From assembly GCF_000687875.1 (NCBI RefSeq), contig NZ_JHYG01000012.1, forward strand, positions 1-64,000: 64,000 nt of DNA. Reading direction: 5' to 3'. This document shows positions 1 through 7,104 of this stretch, piece after piece (within the stretch, counting starts at the first letter, position 1; each line of letters starts with the position of its first letter). The stretch is from Acidocella facilis ATCC 35904. GTDB lineage: Bacteria > Pseudomonadota > Alphaproteobacteria > Acetobacterales > Acetobacteraceae. The notes below the pieces were generated by a model. It worked only from the letters and a program-made list of their open reading frames with translations. It was not told where the DNA came from and did no database searches. A program made the position numbers and the translations under genes.

Positions 1-4
1 TTAA

Positions 5-1175
5 GGCATCTCTGAATAAGGGTTGATTTTCAGGCCCGGCATTTTTGTCCGTTGGCGGAACGTCATTGGCGACGTCTTGGCTGATTGGTTTCGTTTGTAT
101 TGCCTGCTGAGGGCATTGAACCGCCGCATTTTTGCGGCTTGGCCAATCAGACGGGCATCAACTGTCTTCGGATCATGAACAAGTTGGCCAAAGAGCAGGC
201 AACAAACAAGCGCTGGGCGTTCTTCTCCAGCCCTCGATAACGCAGCTTGGTGAACCCGAACACGCCCTTGATCACCGCGAAACAGTGCTCGACCTTGGCC
301 CGCACCCGGGACTTGGTGCGGTTTCGCGCCTTTTGCGCCTCGTCCACCATGCCGCGATGCCGGTAGCGCCGGTTGGTGAAGTCCTTGGCGCGCGGGGCAT
401 GTTCGCGAATGACGTCGCGCTGGCCGCGGTAAGCCTGGTCGCCCCAGACGCGGGTTTCCTCGCCATGCAGCAGATCGCCCAGAACTGCGCTGTCATGCAC
501 GTTCGCCGCCGTTGCCACCACCGCGTGAATGATCTTGGTTTTGCTGTCCACGCCCACATGCGCCTTCATGCCGAAATACCATTGCTGTCCTTTGCGGGTC
601 TGGTGCATCTCCGGATCGCGCCGGCCGGACGCATTCTTGGTCGAAGACGGTGCCGCGATAATCGTCGCGTCTACGATCGTGCCCGTGGATATCCTGATCC
701 CGCGCGCTTCAAGGTGAGCATGAACCTGCTCAAACAGCACCCGCCCGAAATCGTGCACCTCCAGCAAGTGGCGGAATTTGCAGACCGTCGTCTCGTCGGG
801 GACAGGCTCCTGACCCAGGTCAATACCAACAAAACGGCGCATCGAGGCCGATTCGTAAAGCGCTTCCTCAACCGCTGGGTCAGACAGGTTGAACCAATGC
901 TGGAGAAAATGGATGCGCAACATCCGTCCAAGCCCAACAGGCCGGCGGCCCTTCCCGGCCTTCGGGTACACAGGCTCAATCAACGCGTAGAGATCGCCCC
1001 AGGGGATGACCTGCTCCATCTCCGCCAAAAATGCCGCACGCCGCGTCGTCTTGCCGTAACGCTCAAAGCCAACTCCGGCAAAGCTCGACTGACGCATGCA
1101 ACCCTCTCCCCGCAAAAAAAATAGAGTGTAAGAAATGCCGCCGTTGCCCTTCAAGGTCACTTATTCAGAGGTGCC
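5..1175 (-). mobile_element. IS5-family insertion sequence, complete
   Basis: A complete element of about 1.17 kb. Its imperfect terminal inverted repeats begin GGCATCTCTGAATAAG at 5 and, on the other strand, GGCACCTCTGAATAAG ending at 1175. The 4-bp direct repeat TTAA flanks it at 1-4 and 1176-1179, matching the YTAR-type target duplication of the IS5 family. It carries one transposase gene on the minus strand. Both ends and an uninterrupted transposase suggest a recent, possibly active insertion. It has split the gene whose 3' part continues from 1176. Confidence 0.93.
147..1097 (-). CDS. IS5-family transposase
   Basis: DDE transposase of about 316 residues that would catalyse cut-and-paste movement of the surrounding element. 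The N-terminal region has the IS5-type helix-rich domain (DUF772-like). The catalytic triad can be placed at Asp143 (IVDATI), Asp220 (VWGDQAY) and Glu270 (KVEHCF). I chose the ATG at 1097, which gives the family-typical N-terminus MRQSSFAG; the open frame continues upstream to 1160 but would start inside the terminal repeat region. Length is normal for the IS5 subgroup and I see no frameshift. The long plus-strand open frame over the same DNA is an antisense shadow. Confidence 0.93.
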   Translation of the reverse strand: MRQSSFAGVGFERYGKTTRRAAFLAEMEQVIPWGDLYALIEPVYPKAGKGRRPVGLGRMLRIHFLQHWFNLSDPAVEEALYESASMRRFVGIDLGQEPVPDETTVCKFRHLLEVHDFGRVLFEQVHAHLEARGIRISTGTIVDATIIAAPSSTKNASGRRDPEMHQTRKGQQWYFGMKAHVGVDSKTKIIHAVVATAANVHDSAVLGDLLHGEETRVWGDQAYRGQRDVIREHAPRAKDFTNRRYRHRGMVDEAQKARNRTKSRVRAKVEHCFAVIKGVFGFTKLRYRGLEKNAQRLFVACSLANLFMIRRQLMPV

Positions 1176-1571
1176 TTAAATGGCCAGTACGAAGGCAGAG
1201 CAACGGGCGAAACCTTTAATTATCAGGGCAAGACAGACATTCTGATAAAGTCAGAGGGAAGCAACATATTCGTCGCAGAGTGCAAGTTTTGGTATGGTGA
1301 AAAAGGCTTCTTGGAAACTGTCGATCAACTTCTTTCATACCTAAGTTGGCGAGACAGTAAATCAGCCATTTTAATTTTCAACAAGAACAAGCATTTCTCT
1401 AAGGTATTAGAGACTATCAAAACCGCATTAGAAAAGCACCCTCACAAAAAACGCGGCCCAAAAATCGAAAGCGATACAAGGGTTCGTTACGTAATGGGCC
1501 ACCCAAATGACCATGCTCGGGAAATCTTTATGACTGTCATGGCTTTCGACATTCCTTCTCCAACACAATAG
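1176..1571 (+). pseudogene. 3' part of a PD-(D/E)xK nuclease-fold protein gene, interrupted by the IS element
   Basis: An open frame runs without a start codon from the right IS junction to a TAG at 1569-1571, giving about 130 residues. It opens with GQYEGRATGETFNYQGKTDI and continues to an IFVAECKFW segment. The Asp of KTDI followed about 15 residues later by the ExK of AECK is the PD-(D/E)xK endonuclease core. From memory this matches the conserved C-terminal domain of a broadly distributed uncharacterised family of roughly 400 residues that ends in a nuclease-like fold; its function is not established. Base composition is clearly AT-richer than the neighbours, suggesting transfer. The 5' part should lie left of the window beyond the IS. 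A downstream ATG at 1311 exists but would omit the catalytic motif. Confidence 0.75.
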
Positions 1572-1648
1572 GTTGTTATATCATAACGTTAAATACTAGC
1601 ACCACACGGAGGTCAGGTTATATCGGATTACAGGAGCGCTGGGCTTCA

Positions 1649-1664
1649 AGTTCCATGTGGAACA
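1649..1664. promoter_or_regulatory. degenerate parS-like site
   Basis: AGTTCCATGTGGAACA is the copy of the perfect palindrome at 2601-2616 with two changes, one at the first base and one in the central CACGTG core. It travelled with the duplicated tlyA end. Binding by ParB would probably be weakened by the core change. Confidence 0.4.
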
Positions 1665-1787
1665 TTCCAAGAACAAAACGCTCTCACCCCACCCGCCGGG
1701 CCCCAATAAGAAATTCCACATTCCCCTCCGGCCCTTTGATCGGGCTCGGCGTAATCCCCAGCACCTCCCAGCCCGGCAGCACCGTCT
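1649..1787 (-). pseudogene. decayed duplicate of the tlyA 3' end with its parS-like site
   Basis: This segment aligns without gaps to 2601-2732 at a constant offset of 952 bases through position 1780. It covers the parS-like palindrome and the last third of the intact tlyA coding end, with scattered mismatches. At 1780 the alignment jumps: the next bases ACCGTCT match tlyA near 2894, and both break points carry CCGGCAGC, so a deletion of about 160 bases between short direct repeats is likely. Similarity ends at about 1787. With the intact copy it forms direct repeats flanking an 0.8-kb insert. Confidence 0.8.
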
Positions 1788-1928
1788 AGAAACGGGGACA
1801 TCGCGGACGTGGCCTATTCCAAATGACGAGGCTACATAAATATACTCAATCCTGACGAGCTAAATATAGCTCAAGAGAGGCAAATCGGAAACTTGCCGCG
1901 AGAACGATCATGGAACGGATGCTTCACA

Positions 1929-2531
1929 ATGCGGGTTAATTTGAAAAACTCTCTTTTTATTCTAGCTTTTTCCACAATCAGCCTTGCAACCGCCATGGCC
2001 GCCAGTACCTCCGTGCCGCCCCCGTCGGGGCAATGCGCGCATCTGGATCTGGACGCATCAAAGATTATCCCAAACACAATCTTTCCCGTAACGTTAAAGC
2101 CATATGGGGATGTTTGCTTTGTTGGCCATATCATCAATGATCCTCTTGGCGATGAGGGGATCAACCACCAAGCGCTGGATACAGCTTACATTGCCCTGAG
2201 CCTCTACCAGAACGGCAAAGACATCCACGACCTGACATGGCCAAACACGCCCGATTACGCCTGGAACACCCTCACGGCGGAGGTCAAATCAGTTGCCTTT
2301 CGCCGCCTGAGAGGCAGCAAATATACCGACATTATCGTCATCGGCGTATCAGGCGGCCCCAGTGGCCAGCCAATCTACCAGCCCCTCATCTACATCACGT
2401 CAAAAACCAAGATCACTTTTGATCAGACTTTGAGTGATCTCATGTCACAGGGCAATTACGCGACCATGCCGGCGCTATTAAAGGCAATCGACAGAGTTGG
2501 GGTGAAGCCACCGCCTGCCTCAGACGAATGA
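1929..2531 (+). CDS. secreted hypothetical protein
   Basis: About 200 residues. I chose the ATG at 1929 over 1893 because it begins directly with a lipid-free Sec signal peptide: MRVNLKN, a hydrophobic run (LFILAFSTISLATAMA), then AAS as a likely cleavage site. The mature part contains two cysteines (GQCAH, DVCFVG) that could form a disulfide in the periplasm. A segment TDIIVIGVSGGPSGQPIYQP has the look of a beta-rich repeat domain. I recognise no family. It stands alone between the two tlyA-end repeats, in DNA less GC-rich than the core genes, so it is likely acquired. Confidence 0.7.
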   Translation: MRVNLKNSLFILAFSTISLATAMAASTSVPPPSGQCAHLDLDASKIIPNTIFPVTLKPYGDVCFVGHIINDPLGDEGINHQALDTAYIALSLYQNGKDIHDLTWPNTPDYAWNTLTAEVKSVAFRRLRGSKYTDIIVIGVSGGPSGQPIYQPLIYITSKTKITFDQTLSDLMSQGNYATMPALLKAIDRVGVKPPPASDE

Positions 2532-2600
2532 AACCTTCAACCGCAAACCCCTTCATAAACCACTGAAATCTAACGCGTTGTTATTTTAAACGCCAACCCA

Positions 2601-2616
2601 TGTTCCACGTGGAACA
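2601..2616. promoter_or_regulatory. parS-like centromere site
   Basis: TGTTCCACGTGGAACA is a perfect 16-bp palindrome and matches the bacterial chromosomal parS consensus as I know it; the same form is used in pseudomonads. ParB/Spo0J nucleates on such sites, normally in the origin-proximal part of the chromosome. It lies 20 bases beyond the tlyA stop codon. No parA or parB lies in this window. Confidence 0.7.
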
Positions 2617-2635
2617 TTCCAAGAACAAAACGCTC

Positions 2636-3376
2636 TCACCCGACCCGCCTTGCCCCGATCAGAAATTCCACATTCCCCTCCGGCCCCTTGATCGGGCTCG
2701 GCGTAATCCCCAGCACCTCCCAGCCCGGCAGCGCGGAAAACCAGGCTTCGATCCGCGCGCAAACCTGCTCATGCACGGCCGGATCGCGCACCACCCCGCC
2801 TTTGCCCACCTGCTCCGGGCCGGCCTCGAATTGCGGTTTGATCAGCGCCACCGCGAAGGCGCCGGGCGCGCATAAGCCCAGCCCCGCCGGCAGCACCGTC
2901 TGCAGCCCGATAAAGCTGGCATCGCAGACAATCGCGCCGATCGGCTCCGGGATCTGTTCCGCGCTCAGATGCCGGGCATTGGTCTTCTCCATCACCACCA
3001 CCCGCGGATCGGAGCGCAGCTTCCAGGCCAGCTGCCCATGCCCCACATCCACCGCGTAAACTTTTTCCGCCCCGTTGCTGAGCAGCACATCGGTAAACCC
3101 GCCGGTGGAGGCGCCGACATCCAGCCCGATCCGCCCGGCAGCCTCAAAGCCGAAATGCGCCAGCCCATGCGCCAGCTTCATGCCGCCGCGCGAAACCCAA
3201 GGGTGGTCCTGGCCTTTCACGGAAAGCTGCGCATCCTCCGGCAGCATATCCCCGGCCTTCGCCACCCGCGCCGTGCCGGCATAAACCAGCCCGGCCATAA
3301 TCAAGGCCTGCGCCTTCGCCCGGCTCTCCACCAGCCCGCGCGCCACCAGCATCACATCCACACGCTGCTTGGCCAT
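2636..3376 (-). CDS. tlyA: TlyA-family rRNA 2'-O-methyltransferase
   Basis: S-adenosylmethionine-dependent RNA ribose methyltransferase of 246 residues, known in the family to modify 16S and/or 23S rRNA and historically called haemolysin A. Residues 1-60 are an S4 RNA-binding domain (MAKQRVDVMLVARGL). The FtsJ-like domain follows with the SAM-binding GLDVGASTGG at about 84-93. The catalytic K-D-K-E set can be placed at Lys67, Asp152, Lys180 and Glu237. The ATG at 3376 overlaps the TAA of the upstream regulator by one base (TAATG), implying translational coupling. The open frame extends further upstream but only as a shadow of that gene. Confidence 0.93.
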   Translation of the reverse strand: MAKQRVDVMLVARGLVESRAKAQALIMAGLVYAGTARVAKAGDMLPEDAQLSVKGQDHPWVSRGGMKLAHGLAHFGFEAAGRIGLDVGASTGGFTDVLLSNGAEKVYAVDVGHGQLAWKLRSDPRVVVMEKTNARHLSAEQIPEPIGAIVCDASFIGLQTVLPAGLGLCAPGAFAVALIKPQFEAGPEQVGKGGVVRDPAVHEQVCARIEAWFSALPGWEVLGITPSPIKGPEGNVEFLIGARRVG

Positions 3377-4779
3377 TATCTGCTGTCTCCGGGCATGGAT
3401 TTGAAACGATAGGGGCTGGCGCTGGTGGTATCGGGGCTCAACGCCAGCCGGTGGGCGATCGGCGGGAAGGCGCGGGAGCGGCACTCCTGGCGCTCGCACA
3501 GCCGGCAGGACAGCCCGATCCCCACCGCCGCCCCGGCCAGGTCCAGCCCGTCGCCATAGACGATGCTGCGCGCATGCGACACATCGCACCCCATGGCGAC
3601 CACCCGCACCGGCGGCGGCTCCCCCCAGCGTGCCGGGCGGCCGGTGATGGCGCGGGCGAAGCAGAGAAAGGTCTCGGTGGCGGAAAGCTGCGCCACCTGC
3701 ACGCGGATGGCGCCGGGCGTGGCGAAGGCCGAATGCGCCACCCAACGCGGGCAGGTGCCGCCATAGCGCATGAACGGAAAGCCGGCAGCGGAAAACCGCT
3801 TGCTGACATTCCCCGCCGCATCCACCCGCAGAAAGAAAAACGGCACCCCGCGCTGCCCGGCCCGCTGCATGGAGGAAAGCCGCTGGCAGGCCTGCTCATA
3901 GGAAACCCCAAACCGCGCGGCCAGCCCGTCAACATCGTAGCGCAACGATTGCGCGGCTTCGAGAAACGACTCGTAGGGCATCATCAAGGCGGCGGCGATA
4001 TAGTTCAGCAGCCCGATGCGCAGCAGCTCGGCGGCGTCGCGCGTCGTCGGCTCGGCGCGTTTGACGATCGCCTCCACCGGGGCGCGGGCTTCCAGCAGGG
4101 CGAGCTGAAAGGCCATCTGAAACCCCCGGCTCTCGCGCGGCAGATCCTCCGAGAGGGTGAGCATCCGATTGGCGGCGTCGAACACCCGCAAGCTACCCGG
4201 CAGCGGCCGCACCTGCACCACCAGCCCGTGCTGGCGCCGCAACCGCTCCGCCAGCGCGTGCGAGGAGCCAAAGCCCGCCACATCCAGCGTCTTGCCGATC
4301 GCCTCGGCGGCGTCCTCCAGCGCCGGGAAATGGTTTTCATGGGCGTGGAAGAAATCCCGCACCTCCTCATTGGGGAGCAAAATCTTGCGGCCAGATGGCA
4401 GGGTAATCCCCGTCCCCTCCTCTCGCGCCCCGGCAAGTGCGCGATGCAGCGCCAGGACGGCGCGGGCGGCATTCGGGGCGGCGGCGAGGGCCTGGAGCTC
4501 GCTTTCCGGCACCGCGTCCGCGCCCAATTGCGGGTCGGTGAAGACCTCGCGCAGCGCCACCTCGAACTCGCGCTCCTGGGTGCCGGAGAGGGCGGCGAGG
4601 TCCACTTTCAGCGTCTCGGTCAGCTTGAACAAAAGCGAGGCGGTGACGTTGCGCTGGTCATGCTCGACCAGGTTCAGATAGGAGGTTGAAATCCCCAGCT
4701 TCTGCGCAAGGCCTTGCTGGGTGAAGCCCTGCTCCATCCGCAGCCGCCGGATGGTCTTGCCGATCATCACTTTTGACAT
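3376..4779 (-). CDS. Xre/IrrE-like regulator of the ScfR/RamB short-chain fatty acyl family
   Basis: Transcription regulator of 467 residues. An Xre helix-turn-helix occupies about 8-62 (IGKTIRRLRMEQGFTQQGLAQ). A central IrrE/ImmA-like (DUF955) segment follows, then a C-terminal DUF2083-type domain ending in a CRLCERQEC cysteine cluster. Relatives (RamB, ScfR) control acetate, propionate or methylcitrate metabolism and sense acyl-CoA; that link is family knowledge. The gene is first in an apparent two-gene unit with tlyA. A perfect TTTTGCAAAA palindrome lies just upstream and could be its own operator. Confidence 0.85.
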   Translation of the reverse strand: MSKVMIGKTIRRLRMEQGFTQQGLAQKLGISTSYLNLVEHDQRNVTASLLFKLTETLKVDLAALSGTQEREFEVALREVFTDPQLGADAVPESELQALAAAPNAARAVLALHRALAGAREEGTGITLPSGRKILLPNEEVRDFFHAHENHFPALEDAAEAIGKTLDVAGFGSSHALAERLRRQHGLVVQVRPLPGSLRVFDAANRMLTLSEDLPRESRGFQMAFQLALLEARAPVEAIVKRAEPTTRDAAELLRIGLLNYIAAALMMPYESFLEAAQSLRYDVDGLAARFGVSYEQACQRLSSMQRAGQRGVPFFFLRVDAAGNVSKRFSAAGFPFMRYGGTCPRWVAHSAFATPGAIRVQVAQLSATETFLCFARAITGRPARWGEPPPVRVVAMGCDVSHARSIVYGDGLDLAGAAVGIGLSCRLCERQECRSRAFPPIAHRLALSPDTTSASPYRFKSMPGDSR

Positions 4780-4787
4780 GTTTTACA

Positions 4788-4797
4788 TTTTGCAAAA
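4788..4797. promoter_or_regulatory. candidate autoregulatory operator of the ScfR/RamB-like gene
   Basis: TTTTGCAAAA is a perfect 10-bp palindrome 9 bases before the start codon of the regulator. RamB-type regulators bind TTTGCAAA-like motifs as I recall, so a self-binding site is plausible. The assignment is inference from position and symmetry. Confidence 0.45.
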
Positions 4798-4884
4798 ATT
4801 TACAGTAAAGTCACGCACAGATTTCGCCGGATCGGGCGAAAAACCGCTCGCGCAATCGCCGTGGTGTAAATAAATTCACTCTTA

Positions 4885-4939
4885 CCTTCACTGGTCCGGC
4901 GACCTCTCCATGCACCTTCCAACGCCGGATTGGTGAAGG
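4885..4939 (+). promoter_or_regulatory. long hairpin of unknown function
   Basis: Arms CCTTCAC-tgg-TCCGGCG (4885-4901) and CGCCGGA-ttg-GTGAAGG (4923-4939) pair over 14 bp around a small internal mismatch, closing a 21-base loop. It lies 28 bases before the start of a 71-codon plus-strand frame. I do not recognise it as a known riboswitch class. Confidence 0.5.
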
Positions 4940-4967
4940 CTCTGCTCTCAACCCATGGAGTGTCACT

Positions 4968-5183
4968 ATGCGTAACCAGATGAACCCCTGCTTCTCTCCC
5001 GACGGTCTCGGCGGGAACGGTGTGGTGGTGGCGCGTGACGCCCGCGCCAGCGGCCGCTCGCCCCAGCCCACCCCGACCCACCGCCGCGCGGAGACCAACC
5101 ATGAGCACCATGCTGATTTTGACAATTACGATGATGGCCTGGTCCATGGCCATTTCTGGGCCATGTCTTCGACCGTCCGCTAG
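4968..5183 (+). CDS. doubtful small ORF (71 codons)
   Basis: An ATG frame follows a weak TGGAG-like site. The translation is rich in Gly, Arg and His (MRNQMNPCFSPDGLGGNG), has no domain I recognise, and ends at the border of a palindromic repeat. An alternative frame from ATG 5101, behind a GGAG, gives a 32-residue hydrophobic peptide (MSTMLILTITMMAWSMAISG) that could be a small membrane protein. At most one of these is likely real. Confidence 0.25.
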   Translation: MRNQMNPCFSPDGLGGNGVVVARDARASGRSPQPTPTHRRAETNHEHHADFDNYDDGLVHGHFWAMSSTVR

Positions 5184-5284
5184 AGCGCTTTCAGGCTGAC
5201 CGTAAACGGTCAGCGCGCTCTAGCTCTTTATTTTAACGAGCAACTTTATGACCCTGAATGATTCCAGTCAGGGTCATGTTGCTC
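5181..5284. repeat. double-palindrome intergenic repeat, copy 1
   Basis: Two hairpins in tandem. The first has outer arms TAGAGCGC/GCGCTCTA and inner arms GCTGACCGT/ACGGTCAGC (5181-5222). The second has outer arms GAGCAAC/GTTGCTC and inner arms ATGACCCTGA/TCAGGGTCAT (5238-5284). The second hairpin with its flanks (GAGCAACTTTAT ... ATGTTGCTCTAA) recurs in inverted orientation at 9533-9625 with different inner stems that still pair. Confidence 0.8.
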
Positions 5285-5311
5285 TAAAAAACCATAAGAA
5301 AAACGCCAGGT

Positions 5312-6376
5312 TTAGGGATGGCAGGACGGCCCCCGGTTCCACCGCCGGGGGCCGTTTTTGCGCCGGCGCAGCCAGCGTTGCACCGGCTGGTCCAGCCAGA
5401 GCGTGGCCGCGGTGCACAGCGCGTAGATCATTAGAATAACCGCCAGCAGCGCCCAGGGCTGGGCTGCGCCGCCCAGCTGCAGCCGGCCTTTGCCCCAAGC
5501 CAGCAGCAGCGCCAGGATGACCATGTGCAGGATGTAGAGCGGGTAGGAGAGCTGCCCCAGCCCACGCGCCAGCCGGCCGGTGCGCAAGGCGCCGCGGCGC
5601 TCCAGCCCGGCCAGGGCCAGGATCACCGCACCAAAGCCGATCGCCGCGCAGCCGGCCTTCAGCGCCTTGTCCAGCGGCGCATCCCCAAACGAAACCAACG
5701 CCCCCGGCAGCGCGAAGGCGATGCCGAGCCCCAGCAGCGCCAGGCAGGCCGGCGGCTTCAGGCTGTGCCGATGATACAGCCACGCCGCCAGCAACCCGCC
5801 GAAAAACAGCAGATCCGTACTGGTGAACAGCCCGCCCGCCGCAGGCGCGCCCAGCGCCGCCGGCCAGGCCAGCCGGGCCAGGATCGCCAACGCCCAGACC
5901 CCCAGCACCCAGCACGCCAGCCCCGGCAGCAGGCAGAGGCCGAACAGCAGGTAGAAGCCGATTTCGTAACGCAGCGTCCAGGCCGGGGCGACCCATTCAT
6001 CATGCGCCCCAGGCCAGAGCGTGATCAGCGGCGCCAGCAAGGCCGGGCGCAGGGCGGCGTGCCAGAGCAGCATCGCCCCCGCCAGCGCCAGCCAATAGAC
6101 GGGGTAGATGCGGCAGGCCCGGCGCCACCAGAAGCGCAGCGTGGCATAAGGCCGGCCAAAATCGTCGCGATGCGCGTGCAGCATGACAAAGCCGCTGAGC
6201 ACGAAGAAATACTGGATGGCCGGCAGCGGCAGCAACGCCAGCAGGCCGGAGGCCGGGCGCGGGTGTGCGCTGAGCTGGCCGACCGCCCAGCTGGCATGGA
6301 ACAGGGCGACGACAGATGCGGCGATGAAGCGCCCCAGCTCCAATGTTCCCAGTTTGGCGCGAGCTTGTTGCGGCAC
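5312..6376 (-). CDS. acyltransferase family 3 membrane protein (OafA-like)
   Basis: Integral membrane O-acyltransferase of 354 residues, expected to transfer acetyl or similar groups to extracytoplasmic polysaccharide; the acceptor cannot be told from sequence. The protein shows about ten hydrophobic segments. It has the family His in TM1 (ALFHASW, about His27) and the conserved RFWWRRACRIYPVYW motif at 81-95. The C-terminal tail (RRRKNGPRRWNRG) is encoded within a strong GC hairpin that reads as a terminator on the opposite strand. It is a single gene, divergent from aat. Confidence 0.85.
   Translation of the reverse strand: MPQQARAKLGTLELGRFIAASVVALFHASWAVGQLSAHPRPASGLLALLPLPAIQYFFVLSGFVMLHAHRDDFGRPYATLRFWWRRACRIYPVYWLALAGAMLLWHAALRPALLAPLITLWPGAHDEWVAPAWTLRYEIGFYLLFGLCLLPGLACWVLGVWALAILARLAWPAALGAPAAGGLFTSTDLLFFGGLLAAWLYHRHSLKPPACLALLGLGIAFALPGALVSFGDAPLDKALKAGCAAIGFGAVILALAGLERRGALRTGRLARGLGQLSYPLYILHMVILALLLAWGKGRLQLGGAAQPWALLAVILMIYALCTAATLWLDQPVQRWLRRRKNGPRRWNRGPSCHP
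5327..5359 (+). terminator. plus-strand intrinsic terminator inside the 3' end of the acyltransferase gene
   Basis: CGGCCCCCGG (5327-5336) pairs with CCGGGGGCCG (5345-5354) and is followed by TTTTT. The T-tract lies on the plus strand, so it would stop a rightward transcript from the 4.9-5.3 kb region, not the leftward acyltransferase transcript that runs through it. Confidence 0.65.
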
Positions 6377-6438
6377 GCCTTTGGCTACACAGCATTTGCC
6401 CGCTTGGCAAACCGCCCGCTTGGGTGTGAAATCCCGCC

Positions 6439-7104
6439 ATGTCCGCCCGGCCCTTTCTGCTCACACCGGATCTGCTGCTCCGCGCCTACCGGCTCGGGCT
6501 GTTTCCGATGGCGGAATCGCGCGAGAGCCGGACTTTGCATTGGCTGGACCCGGATGCGCGCGGGGTGCTGCCGCTGCATGGGTTTCACATCTCCCACAGC
6601 CTGATGAAGACGCTGCGCGGCAACCGCTTCACCGTTACCGCCGATGCGGATTTCGCCGGCACCATCGCCGCCTGCGCGGCGTCGCGCGAAAACCGGCCAG
6701 AGACCTGGATCAATCACGAGATCGAGACCCTGTTCACCGCGCTGTTCCGGCTGGGCTTCGCGCATAGTGTCGAAACCTGGGAGGATGGCAGGCTGGTCGG
6801 CGGGCTGTATGGCGCGGCGCTGGGCGGGGCGTTTTTCGGCGAGAGCATGTTCTCCACCGCGACGGATGCCTCCAAGGTGGCGCTGGCGCATCTGGTGGCG
6901 CGGCTGCGCCTGGGCGGTTATGTGCTGCTGGATACGCAATTCATCACCAGCCATCTCGCCCGCTTCGGCGCGCATGAGGTGCCGCGCGCGCGCTATCACG
7001 CGCTGCTGGCGGAGGCGCTGGAGCATCCCGCCCGGTTTCCAGACCGCCCCGATCCCGCCGCATTGCTGCGCGAGTTTGAGGCCATCCGAAAAGAGGTTCC
7101 ATGA
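6439..7104 (+). CDS. aat: leucyl/phenylalanyl-tRNA--protein transferase
   Basis: Cytoplasmic L/F-transferase that attaches Leu or Phe from aminoacyl-tRNA to proteins with N-terminal Arg or Lys, marking them for ClpAP (N-end rule). The 221-residue protein has the family landmarks LLRAYRLGLFPMAE near the N-terminus, a central GGLYGAALGGAFFGESMFS, and LLDTQFITSHLARFGA near the end. Length is normal. It overlaps the following secreted-protein gene by 4 bases (ATGA), so the two are co-translated. Confidence 0.95.
   Translation: MSARPFLLTPDLLLRAYRLGLFPMAESRESRTLHWLDPDARGVLPLHGFHISHSLMKTLRGNRFTVTADADFAGTIAACAASRENRPETWINHEIETLFTALFRLGFAHSVETWEDGRLVGGLYGAALGGAFFGESMFSTATDASKVALAHLVARLRLGGYVLLDTQFITSHLARFGAHEVPRARYHALLAEALEHPARFPDRPDPAALLREFEAIRKEVP

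Larger units (their letters stand above)
1572..1928. other. intergenic stretch with duplicated tlyA fragment
   Basis: No gene is supported here. It holds the decayed tlyA 3'-end copy (1649-1787, listed separately) and AT-richer unassigned sequence running up to the secreted-protein gene. The short open frame within the duplicate is a shadow. Confidence 0.6.
4800..5311. other. intergenic region with structured elements and doubtful small ORFs
   Basis: About 510 bases without an assured gene. It contains a 14-bp-arm hairpin (4885-4939), two overlapping small plus-strand frames (4968-5183 and 5101-5199) and a double palindrome repeat (5181-5284). A strong plus-strand terminator follows at 5327-5359. 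The order hairpin, small ORF, repeat, terminator would fit a short plus-strand transcript. Confidence 0.5.

Noticed and set aside
132-1124. Long plus-strand open frame over the transposase
   Set aside because: It is exactly antisense to the transposase, lacks family features, and the minus-strand protein has the full catalytic triad.
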